5,101 nt of DNA from an uncultured Parabacteroides sp. (GTDB lineage: Bacteria > Bacteroidota > Bacteroidia > Bacteroidales > Tannerellaceae): positions 1-5,101 of the forward strand of contig URGO01000186.1 of the NCBI GenBank assembly GCA_900547435.1. Direction: 5' to 3'. Below, one piece after another: positions 1-5,101 of this stretch. Below the pieces are notes generated by a model that did not search any database, was not told the DNA's origin, and was given only the letters and a program-made list of their open reading frames with translations. The position numbers and the translations under genes are program-made. The first letter of the stretch is position 1. Each line of letters begins with the position of its first letter.

Positions 1-1
1 T

Positions 2-811
2 TGGGTCAAGATGCCCAACTACCGCCTTAATCTGCCAGACTATTCCGACCGTGCTATCTTTGAAGGATTGGTAAACCACCTTATCCATCGGGATTACACG
101 GTAATGGGCGGCGAAGTACATATCGACATTTACGATGATCGTGTGGAATTGGTGGCGCCCGGTGCAATGCTTGACGGCACACAGATACAAGACCGCGACA
201 TTTACAATGTTCCGTCCATACGCCGCAACCCCGTCATTGCCGATATGTTTACTCAGCTCGACTACATGGAGAAGCGTGGCTCCGGCCTCCGCAAAATGCG
301 CGAACTAACTGAGAAGCTGCCCAACTTCCTACCCGGCAAGGAGCCTCGCTATAAGACCGAAGCCTCTTCGTTCTTCACCACTTTCTATAATCTGAATTGG
401 GGCGAGAACGGCAGAATCCCCGTAGAAGAAGTGGCCGACAGGGTAAATAGTACCCTCAAAAAGTACCCTGTAAACGAAGAAGGTTCGGAGAAAAAGTTCG
501 GTGTAAATGCAGAAAAGTTCGGTGTAAATGGAAAAAGTTCGGAGGAAATGTTCGGTGTAACCAATAATGCTTCGGAGAAAAAGTTCGGTGTAAAAGGAGA
601 AGAAGCATCCAAAAGAGTTAGCCGTACAGGGCAAAAGATAATAGACTTGGTTATTTCCGACCCTTCTATAACAGCAGAAGCAATGTCTGTAAAAATTGGC
701 GTGTCTAAACGGGCTGTTGAAAAGAACATCAAAGAGCTCCGTGATAGAGGCATCCTTGTTCATGAAGGCTCTGACAAGGCAGGCTATTGGCGCATCATAG
801 TAAAGCCATAA
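2..811 (+). CDS. GHKL ATPase-domain/winged-helix regulator (RecG-like, AlbA-linked type), 5' end outside window
   Basis: The frame is open to the left edge, so the first in-window ATG (position 11) is probably internal and the N-terminus is missing. Counting from that Met, residues 12-100 match the C-terminal HATPase domain of the so-called RecG-related or AlbA_2 regulators: FEGLVNHLIHRDY is the N-box-like helix with E18 and N22, followed by DDRVELVAPG, RNPVIADMF and EKRGSGLRKM. Proteins of this type normally begin with an AlbA_2/Schlafen-like domain of roughly 120-200 residues, which would lie upstream. Residues 150-200 are a charged linker with five KFGVN-like repeats. Residues 205-263 look like a winged helix (SITAEAMSVKIGVSKRAVEKN, then a GYWRI wing). 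The family is annotated as putative transcriptional regulators, and some AlbA_2 proteins occur in mobile or defence islands; the actual role here is unknown. A membrane-protein gene follows after 17 bases, probably in the same transcript. Family call is strong, function weak. Confidence 0.85.
   Translation, partial: WVKMPNYRLNLPDYSDRAIFEGLVNHLIHRDYTVMGGEVHIDIYDDRVELVAPGAMLDGTQIQDRDIYNVPSIRRNPVIADMFTQLDYMEKRGSGLRKMRELTEKLPNFLPGKEPRYKTEASSFFTTFYNLNWGENGRIPVEEVADRVNSTLKKYPVNEEGSEKKFGVNAEKFGVNGKSSEEMFGVTNNASEKKFGVKGEEASKRVSRTGQKIIDLVISDPSITAEAMSVKIGVSKRAVEKNIKELRDRGILVHEGSDKAGYWRIIVKP
461..593 (+). repeat. In-frame repeat array encoding KFGVN-type units
   Basis: The 13-mer AAGTTCGGTGTAA occurs at 494, 515 and 581, with a one-base variant at 548 (ATGTTCGGTGTAA) and a more diverged copy at 461 (AAGTACCCTGTAA). 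Steps are 33, 21, 33 and 33 bases, all multiples of three, so the coding frame is kept. The units read KYPVN, KFGVN, KFGVN, MFGVT and KFGVK, usually with a preceding SEK or SEE. The array lies between the ATPase domain and the winged helix and probably forms a flexible linker. Copy number may vary by slippage or recombination between strains. Confidence 0.85.
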
Positions 812-812
812 C

Positions 813-820
813 AGGGAGGA
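813..820 (+). promoter_or_regulatory. Shine-Dalgarno-like AGGGAGGA before the membrane-protein gene
   Basis: AGGGAGGA lies eight bases before the ATG at 829, inside the 17-base gap after the preceding stop. It supports this start. It stands out because the dnaK and PHP genes in the same window have only A/T-rich leaders. Confidence 0.6.
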
Positions 821-828
821 CGTGACAC

Positions 829-1293
829 ATGACAATCTTTATATTGACATCCATCTTATTGGTTGCTGCTTTGGCTATAGCTATGCTTGTGGGCGTTTCT
901 CCTGCGAGCCAAAAAATCAAAGTCCGGGCGATGTATGTCGGAGCTGCGCTTATGCTTGTAGTTGCCCTTATCGTTTGCGACAATGTTGATGCTTTGCCGG
1001 ACTTTCCTTCCAAGTTCCGTTTCCATGCGGTATTAGTGCTTGCCATAGCCGTAGGTTATCTCTGTATTTCCATTGCCTTTATGGAAAAGTACAATGTTCT
1101 GAAGCGTAAGAATCGCATACTTGAAGAAGCCCTTACGGAAAAAGAGCAAGAGAAAGTATCTATTCTGATGGAACGCCAGAGCGAACAGCAACAAGCGCTT
1201 CAAAAAGGAGAACTTGAATGGTTTGCCGGAAAAATCAAGATGTTTAGCGAAGAGGAACAAAAGGCCATTCTTGCCAGTGCCTACCCTTTGTAG
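829..1293 (+). CDS. Small three-helix membrane protein with coiled coil; frame ends early (see continuation at 1290-1454)
   Basis: The 154-residue product has three predicted membrane helices at about residues 2-23, 34-50 and 66-85. A charged helical stretch at about 87-130, rich in K, E and Q, looks like a cytoplasmic coiled coil. The frame ends at FSEEEQKAILASAYPL. I do not recognise a named family and assign no function. The start at 829 is supported by a Shine-Dalgarno-like sequence and by the 17-base distance to the upstream regulator gene, suggesting one transcript. The TAG at 1291-1293 does not look like the natural end: convincing coding sequence continues in the -1 frame for 54 more codons, which would make a 208-residue protein. 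Either the gene carries a one-base deletion, or the window has a sequencing error, or ribosomes shift frame at CCCTTTG just before the stop. Its place beside an ATPase/winged-helix regulator suggests an accessory cassette in which this is the membrane partner, but that is inference. Confidence 0.8.
   Translation: MTIFILTSILLVAALAIAMLVGVSPASQKIKVRAMYVGAALMLVVALIVCDNVDALPDFPSKFRFHAVLVLAIAVGYLCISIAFMEKYNVLKRKNRILEEALTEKEQEKVSILMERQSEQQQALQKGELEWFAGKIKMFSEEEQKAILASAYPL
1284..1290 (+). promoter_or_regulatory. Slippery-type heptamer C CCT TTG abutting the TAG stop
   Basis: In the zero frame the codons are TAC CCT TTG TAG, so the heptamer CCCTTTG fits the X XXY YYZ pattern exactly. A -1 slip re-pairs the Pro and Leu tRNAs on CCC and TTT and continues with GTA GAA CAT. 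The stop in the next codon is a known slowing element at some shift sites. I see no Shine-Dalgarno-like stimulator at 10-14 bases upstream and no clear hairpin just downstream. The pattern is seen; use by the cell is unproven. Confidence 0.3.
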
Positions 1294-1454
1294 AACATGA
1301 CCTGATTCTTCCACCCTCAATTACAATCCAACCAAATGAAATGTGCAGTCAGCAAGAACTCATGTATTACGTTTACTCCGCTTTCTCCAATATGGGCAAG
1401 AAGCGCAGCGACATAGTAAGTTTCTTATGTCAGAAAGTGTTAAAAACAAAATAG
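1290..1454 (+). other. Out-of-frame C-terminal continuation of the membrane-protein gene (-1 frame)
   Basis: In the -1 frame relative to the ATG at 829 the sequence reads 54 codons, starting VEHDLILPPSITIQPNE and ending at TAG 1452-1454. The segment CSQQELMYYVYSAFSNMGKK is followed by RSDIVSFLCQKVLKTK and looks like a compact helical, helix-turn-helix-like domain, not random sequence. This frame has stops at 1215 and 1245 and is then open from 1248, so any frame change must occur between 1248 and 1293. An independent start at ATG 1341 (37 codons) is possible, but the protein-like codons before it and the lack of a clear ribosome site favour a continuation of the upstream gene. Confidence 0.65.
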
Positions 1455-1480
1455 GGCGTAACTCATTGAGCTACACCCTA
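1452..1480. terminator. Bidirectional hairpin terminator between the accessory unit and dnaK
   Basis: Arms 1452-1464 and 1468-1480 form a 13-base-pair stem with two G-U pairs (on the minus-strand transcript) and an ATT loop. Read on the minus strand it is followed by TTTTGTTTTTA, a good U-tract for ending dnaK transcripts. On the plus strand the tail is CTTTTC, which is weaker. The TAG ending the -1 frame continuation is the first three bases of the stem. Confidence 0.8.
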
Positions 1481-1515
1481 CTTTTCTATCGTTGGTTATC
1501 GTTGTTTGCCGATAC

Positions 1516-3438
1516 TTACTTCACCTCTTCAAAATCAACATCCGTTACGTTGTCTTTGCCGTTGTTATTATTGTTTCCGGCATTGCCTGCGTTCGGATTA
1601 CCTTGCGCACCGCCGAAGTTTGTGCCACCTTGTGCACCGCCTTGGTTGTACATTTGTTGGCTAGCAGCTTGGAAGATACTGTTCAGTTCGTTCATCGCTG
1701 CATCGCATGCGGCTACGTCCTGAGCCTTATGTGCATCTTTCAGTTTCTGCAAAGCTGCTTCGATCGGCGCCTTCTTGTCGGCCGGAATCTTATCGCCCAG
1801 GTCTTTCAGTTGCTTTTCAGTCTGGAAGATCATGCTGTCGGCTTGATTCAACTTGTCGATACGTTCTTTCTCCTTCTTGTCGGCTTCAGCATTGGCCTGA
1901 GCTTCTTCTTTCATACGTTTTACTTCGTCTTCGCTCAAACCGCTGGAAGCTTCGATGCGGATACTTTGCGTTTTGCCTGTTCCTTTATCCTTTGCCGATA
2001 CATTTAAGATACCGTTGGCATCGATATCGAAAGTTACTTCAATCTGAGGCACGCCACGCTGTGCGGCTGGAATTCCATCCAAGTGGAAGCGGCCGATGGA
2101 TTTGTTGTCCTTAGCCAACGAACGTTCACCCTGCAATACGTGAATTTCTACCGATGGCTGATTGTCTACGGCTGTGGTAAAGACTTCAGACTTCTTGGTC
2201 GGTATAGTCGTATTGGCTTCAATTAACTTCGTCATGACACCGCCCATAGTTTCAATACCTAATGACAATGGTGTTACGTCCAACAACAAGACATCTTTTA
2301 CTTCACCCGTCAAGACACCACCTTGGATAGCAGCACCTACAGCGACTACTTCATCTGGGTTCACACCTTTCGATGGAGCCTTGCCGAAGAATTTCTGTAC
2401 GATTTCCTGTACGGCCGGGATACGTGTTGAACCACCTACCAAGATAACTTCATCAATATCTGATGTGCTCAAACCTGCATCCTTCAACGCCTGCTGGCAA
2501 GGAGGAATACATGCCTGGATCAAGCTATCGGCCAACTGTTCGAATTTTGCACGTGTCAAGGTCTTAACCAAGTGCTTAGGCACACCGTTTACTGGCATGA
2601 TGTACGGCAAGTTGATTTCCGTAGAAGTTGTGCTCGAAAGTTCGATCTTCGCCTTTTCGGCAGCTTCCTTCAAGCGTTGCAAAGCCATCGGGTCTTTGCG
2701 TAAGTCAACACCTTCATCTTTCAAGAACTCTTCAGCCAACCAGTCGATGATTACGTGGTCGAAGTCATCACCTCCCAGGTGTGTATCACCGTTGGTCGAT
2801 TTCACTTCGAATACGCCGTCTCCCAATTCCAAAATTGAAATATCGAACGTACCACCACCGAGGTCGAATACGGCAATCTTCATATCCTTATTGGCCTTAT
2901 CCAAACCGTAAGCCAAAGAAGCGGCAGTCGGTTCGTTTACAATACGGCGGACATTCAGACCTGCAATTTCACCTGCTTCCTTCGTAGCCTGACGCTGAGC
3001 ATCGCTAAAGTAAGCCGGTACGGTAATAACGGCTTCCGTTACTTCCTGTCCCAGATAATCTTCTGCTGTCTTCTTCATCTTCTGAAGAATCATCGCCGAG
3101 ATTTCCTGCGGTGTATACAGACGACCGTCGATGTCTACACGCGGAGTATTGTTGTCGCCACGCACTACCTTGTACGGTACGCGGGAGATTTCTTTTTGTA
3201 CCTGATCATACGTTTCACCCATGAAGCGCTTGATTGAGAAGACGGTCTTCTGCGGGTTTGTGATGGCTTGACGTTTTGCAGGGTCACCCACCTTACGTTC
3301 GCCACCTTCTACAAATGCAACGATTGAAGGAGTAGTCCGTTTACCTTCGCTGTTTGCAATGACAACCGGTTCGTTGCCTTCCAAAACGGCAACACAAGAG
3401 TTGGTTGTACCTAAGTCGATTCCTATAATCTTTCCCAT
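1516..3438 (-). CDS. dnaK: Molecular chaperone DnaK (Hsp70)
   Basis: This is a full-length 640-residue cytoplasmic Hsp70, which binds exposed hydrophobic segments and releases them through an ATP cycle driven by DnaJ and GrpE. The nucleotide-binding domain spans about 1-380: phosphate loop IDLGTTNS at 7-14, catalytic Lys 70 in FSIKRF, FDLGGGTFDI at 191-200 with the conserved Thr 197, and the adenosine motif VILVGGSTRIP at 331-341. The interdomain linker VLLLDVTP is at 383-390. The beta-sandwich substrate domain runs to about 505 and the helical lid to about 596. The tail at 600-627 is rich in Gly, Asn and Gln, and the protein ends VDFEEVK, the GrpE/DnaJ-independent acidic end typical of bacterial DnaK. 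The start at 3438 gives the standard MGKIIGIDLG. No grpE or dnaJ lies in the window; the neighbour on each side is on the other strand, so dnaK is probably transcribed alone. No CIRCE operator is visible upstream. Confidence 0.99.
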   Translation of the reverse strand: MGKIIGIDLGTTNSCVAVLEGNEPVVIANSEGKRTTPSIVAFVEGGERKVGDPAKRQAITNPQKTVFSIKRFMGETYDQVQKEISRVPYKVVRGDNNTPRVDIDGRLYTPQEISAMILQKMKKTAEDYLGQEVTEAVITVPAYFSDAQRQATKEAGEIAGLNVRRIVNEPTAASLAYGLDKANKDMKIAVFDLGGGTFDISILELGDGVFEVKSTNGDTHLGGDDFDHVIIDWLAEEFLKDEGVDLRKDPMALQRLKEAAEKAKIELSSTTSTEINLPYIMPVNGVPKHLVKTLTRAKFEQLADSLIQACIPPCQQALKDAGLSTSDIDEVILVGGSTRIPAVQEIVQKFFGKAPSKGVNPDEVVAVGAAIQGGVLTGEVKDVLLLDVTPLSLGIETMGGVMTKLIEANTTIPTKKSEVFTTAVDNQPSVEIHVLQGERSLAKDNKSIGRFHLDGIPAAQRGVPQIEVTFDIDANGILNVSAKDKGTGKTQSIRIEASSGLSEDEVKRMKEEAQANAEADKKEKERIDKLNQADSMIFQTEKQLKDLGDKIPADKKAPIEAALQKLKDAHKAQDVAACDAAMNELNSIFQAASQQMYNQGGAQGGTNFGGAQGNPNAGNAGNNNNNGKDNVTDVDFEEVK

Positions 3439-3569
3439 GATGTTTATATTTTTTTATTGTTATTATTCTGTTTATTTATGTCCACTCTTTCAAGTAGACA
3501 CAAAGAAAGAAACAAATGGTGTGCCAAAAAGAAAAAGGAGAAAATGCTTTTGTTTCGTGTCATGTTTTC

Positions 3570-3582
3570 TGCCAAAAAGGCA
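3570..3582. repeat. Small perfect inverted repeat at the putative dnaK transcript start
   Basis: TGCC-AAAAA-GGCA is a perfect inverted repeat with a five-base spacer. It begins four bases downstream of the candidate dnaK -7 box (minus strand), where the transcript would start. It could be an operator or a 5' stem in the mRNA. A ten-base part, TGCCAAAAAG, recurs at 3522-3531. It is short and may be chance. Confidence 0.35.
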
Positions 3583-3585
3583 TAT

Positions 3586-3618
3586 CAAAAGTAAATGAAT
3601 AAGGAATAAGAGGACAAG
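3586..3618 (-). promoter_or_regulatory. Candidate dnaK promoter, Bacteroidetes type
   Basis: On the minus strand TACTTTTG (3593-3586) matches the -7 consensus TAnnTTTG. CTTG at 3618-3615 lies 21 bases upstream, a near match to the -33 TTTG. Transcription would start near 3580, giving a leader of about 140 bases before the ATG. This is the best match I see, but it is a short motif in A/T-rich DNA. Confidence 0.45.
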
Positions 3619-3669
3619 ATGGCAATTGCTTATTCCCAATAATAGGTTAATGGAAGAAGCCCGAAAAGC

Positions 3670-3745
3670 TCCCATCCTTTGGATGAAAAGGTCGGCATAA
3701 ACGGAGACAAACGTCCCATCCTTTTTGGATAAAGGTAGGCATAAA
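3670..3745. repeat. Pair of 32-base direct repeats, each with a mini-hairpin
   Basis: Copies at 3670-3701 and 3714-3745 agree at 25 of 32 positions. Both begin TCCCATCCTTT and end GGCATAAA, and they repeat at a 44-base step. Each contains a small palindrome: CATCC-TTT-GGATG in the first copy and ATCC-TTTTT-GGAT in the second. The sequence between the arms differs, yet pairing is kept, which hints at selection for the fold or at a repeat family spread through the genome. Confidence 0.7.
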
Positions 3746-3755
3746 AATAAAGAGG

Positions 3756-3792
3756 TTTGAAATAAAATCGTCATAACGTTTACATATATTTG
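3756..3792 (+). promoter_or_regulatory. Candidate promoter of the PHP gene, Bacteroidetes type
   Basis: TATATTTG at 3785-3792 is a perfect TAnnTTTG -7 box, 48 bases before the ATG at 3841. The nearest TTTG upstream (3756-3759) is 25 bases away, longer than the usual 19-21, so the -33 element is doubtful. Transcription would start near 3798, with a leader of about 40 bases that is A/T-rich and has no Shine-Dalgarno sequence. Confidence 0.55.
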
Positions 3793-3840
3793 TCATACGA
3801 GTTCTGTTTATTTGCATAAATAACAATAAAAGAGTTCATT

Positions 3841-4926
3841 ATGAGAAAATTATTTTTGGCTTTGTTTGTAGCCGGCATTTCTTTATCCGCACAATCGCAG
3901 GTGCGAAATGAAATTCATATACCTGATTTGGGAGGTTATGAAACCCTAAAATGCGACTTTCATACGCACACAGTGTATTCCGATGGTTTGGTATGGCCTA
4001 CTGTACGGGTTGCTGAGGCTTGGCGTGAAGGATTAGATGCAATATCTTTGACTGAACATATCGAATACCGGCCTCATCAGGAGGATGTGAAAGGGCATCA
4101 TGGCCGATCATTTGAAGTGGCTGAAGGATCAGCGAAAGGGCATGATATATTGTTAATCCGAGGTAGTGAGATTACCCGTTCGATGGCACCAGGTCATTTC
4201 AATGCGATTTTTTTAAGTGATTGCAATGCATTAGACCAGCAAGACTGGCACGATTCATTTAAGGCTGCTAAAGATCAAGGCGCTTTTATTTTCTGGAATC
4301 ACCCCGGTTGGGACAGACAACAGCCTGATACTACTTTGTGGTGGAAAGAACATACAGAGATTTATAATAATGGTTGGATGCAAGGTATCGAAGTGGCCAA
4401 TGGCGGATCTTATTTCCCCGAAGCGCATCGTTGGTGTTTGGAGAAAGGCCTGACTATGCTTGGAAACAGCGATGTTCACAATCCGATTAATTTGGATGTT
4501 GAGTTTTATAAAGGAGAACACCGCACGATGACATTTGTTTTAGTCAATGAACGTACCTTAGATGGTATCCGTGAGGCTTTGAATAATCACCGTACGATTG
4601 TTTGGATTAATGATTTGTTGGTTGGAGAGGAGCACTGGTTGAAAGAATTGTTTGAGAAGTCCGTGAAAATAGTTGATGTCAAGCGTAGTAAGACAAGTTG
4701 CCGACTTGTCCTTCAGAATGAATCGGACTTACCTTTCTATCTTAAAAAGACAGAACATAAGAAAGAATTGGAATATTTCCGTGAGTTCAAAATCGAGCCG
4801 CAAAGCCGGCACACAATTACGGTTTATTATCCCGAAACATTTCAAGGTGAGGGGCGAATTAATTTCCGTATCACCAATCTATTGGTTCGCCCTGATCAAG
4901 GAATGGATTATAGCTTTTCATTTTAA
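3841..4926 (+). CDS. Exported PHP-domain metal-dependent phosphoesterase (phosphodiesterase-like)
   Basis: The 361-residue protein starts with a signal peptide (MRKLFLALFVAGISLSAQSQ, cleavage near residue 20), with no lipobox Cys, so the mature enzyme is probably periplasmic. The PHP fold covers about 36-260 and its metal ligands are all visible: H41 and H43 in DFHTH, D48 in YSDG, H73 in TEH, E110 in RGSEIT, H119 in PGHF, H154 in WNHPG, and D211 with H213 in NSDVH. This predicts a bi- or trinuclear metal site hydrolysing phosphate esters. Bacteroidetes proteins of this arrangement are often named Sb-PDE-type phosphodiesterases after an organophosphate enzyme; the natural substrate is unknown. 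Residues 265-361 are rich in beta strands and probably form a small C-terminal sandwich domain. The gene seems to be transcribed alone, with its own -7 box and a strong terminator 17 bases after the stop. Confidence 0.93.
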   Translation: MRKLFLALFVAGISLSAQSQVRNEIHIPDLGGYETLKCDFHTHTVYSDGLVWPTVRVAEAWREGLDAISLTEHIEYRPHQEDVKGHHGRSFEVAEGSAKGHDILLIRGSEITRSMAPGHFNAIFLSDCNALDQQDWHDSFKAAKDQGAFIFWNHPGWDRQQPDTTLWWKEHTEIYNNGWMQGIEVANGGSYFPEAHRWCLEKGLTMLGNSDVHNPINLDVEFYKGEHRTMTFVLVNERTLDGIREALNNHRTIVWINDLLVGEEHWLKELFEKSVKIVDVKRSKTSCRLVLQNESDLPFYLKKTEHKKELEYFREFKIEPQSRHTITVYYPETFQGEGRINFRITNLLVRPDQGMDYSFSF

Positions 4927-4942
4927 AGGTATAACATAACCT

Positions 4943-4981
4943 ATAGCTGCCAAGGATTTTGGTTTTATCCTTGGTAGCTAT
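4943..4981 (+). terminator. Strong intrinsic terminator after the PHP gene
   Basis: Arms 4943-4957 and 4967-4981 pair over 15 bases with one G-U pair and a nine-base loop. The plus-strand tail TTTTATGCAGATTTTTT supplies U-rich sequence. It lies between convergent genes and may also stop the minus-strand transcript, although the sequence after the hairpin on that strand is not a clean U-tract. Confidence 0.85.
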
Positions 4982-5001
4982 TTTATGCAGATTTTTTCTT
5001 C

Positions 5002-5097
5002 TTACCGATTCCCTAACTCGATAACCTCCAAATCGTGTACTTTATCGTCCTCGATAACGAAGCGCACCAAGGTGCGTTGCAGGTGGAAGCCGCTCTT
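5002..5097 (-). CDS. 3' tail of an unidentified convergent gene, with an in-frame TGA at the window edge
   Basis: Minus-strand reading gives 31 codons, KSGFHLQRTLVRFVIEDD then KVHDLEVIELGNR, ending at TAA (5002-5004). The pattern of alternating hydrophobic residues and the G/C-ending codons look like genuine coding sequence, probably the last beta strands of a domain. I cannot name the protein. An in-frame TGA stands at 5098-5100, one base from the window edge. Either the gene is broken there, or the true frame joins from the neighbouring frame: removing one A from the CTGAAAGAG run would give an unbroken L-K-S-G-F. The gene is convergent with the PHP gene and shares the hairpin region. Confidence 0.5.
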   Translation of the reverse strand, partial: KSGFHLQRTLVRFVIEDDKVHDLEVIELGNR

Positions 5098-5101
5098 TCA
5101 G

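Larger units (their letters stand above)
3439..3840. other. Divergent intergenic region between dnaK and the PHP gene
   Basis: These 402 bases carry no convincing gene. They hold an A/T-rich dnaK leader (about 3439-3480), purine-rich sequence at 3500-3545, a candidate dnaK promoter near 3586-3618, two 32-base direct repeats at 3670-3745, and a promoter for the PHP gene near 3785. A 94-codon minus-strand reading frame at 3490-3774 looks like low-complexity hydrophobic sequence and I do not call it. No CIRCE-type heat-shock operator is visible. Confidence 0.8.

Noticed and set aside
461..593. CRISPR array
   Set aside because: Repeats are only 13 bases, spaced by 8-20 bases, all in a coding frame, and no cas genes are present.
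329..835. Minus-strand open frames opposite the regulator gene
   Set aside because: The translations simply mirror the FGVN repeat array in other frames and have no domain features; the plus-strand frame has recognisable ATPase and winged-helix motifs.
1343..1723. Plus-strand frame running from the accessory unit into the dnaK 3' end
   Set aside because: It crosses the terminator hairpin and then reads antisense to dnaK; the -1 frame continuation in the same place is much more protein-like.
1492..2911. Long plus-strand open frames (1492-2007, 1707-2114, 2162-2911) opposite dnaK
   Set aside because: They are antisense to a clear full-length dnaK. Their translations are rich in Ser, Cys and Arg and show no recognisable domain; they arise from the codon bias of dnaK.
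3439..3669. CIRCE heat-shock operator or sigma-32-type promoter before dnaK
   Set aside because: No TTAGCACTC-N9-GAGTGCTAA palindrome or sigma-32-like box pair is visible; only a Bacteroidetes housekeeping-type box fits.
3490..3774. A 94-codon minus-strand frame upstream of dnaK
   Set aside because: It is Leu/Phe-rich low-complexity sequence running through the promoter and the direct repeats, with no domain or convincing ribosome site.
4673..4939. Second plus-strand frame overlapping the end of the PHP gene
   Set aside because: It is in another frame inside a gene with a complete domain and signal peptide, and its translation shows no motif.

Overview
The window looks like chromosome of a gut-type Bacteroidetes, probably Bacteroides or Parabacteroides. 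Three things point there: a DnaK with a Gly/Asn-rich tail ending in EEVK, A/T-rich leaders without Shine-Dalgarno sequences in front of dnaK and its divergent neighbour, and a perfect Bacteroidetes-type -7 box (TAnnTTTG) before each of those two genes. The genus call is inference.

Left part (1-1454, + strand): an accessory two-gene unit. First is the 3' part of a regulator-like protein cut by the window edge, with a GHKL-type ATPase domain of the RecG-like/AlbA-linked type, a low-complexity linker carrying FGVN repeats, and a winged helix. Seventeen bases later comes a small protein with three membrane helices and a coiled coil. Its reading frame stops at 1293, but clearly protein-like sequence continues in the -1 frame to 1454. 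The junction is C CCT TTG followed directly by TAG, which has the exact form of a -1 slippery heptamer. The gene is either broken by a one-base deletion or read through by frameshifting. A strong hairpin at 1452-1480 closes this unit and the convergent dnaK.

Middle (1516-3438, - strand): full-length dnaK, alone, with no grpE or dnaJ beside it in the window. The 402-base divergent intergenic region (3439-3840) holds a candidate promoter for each flanking gene, a small inverted repeat at the putative dnaK transcript start, and two 32-base direct repeats, each with its own mini-hairpin.

Right part (3841-5101): an exported PHP-domain metallophosphoesterase with a full set of metal ligands and a beta-rich C-terminal region, then a strong intrinsic terminator. 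At the edge is the 3' tail of a convergent minus-strand gene with an in-frame TGA just inside the window.

DnaK and the PHP enzyme are ordinary core or household-type genes. The most interesting material is the left two-gene unit with its frame junction, followed by the repeat pair in the dnaK upstream region.
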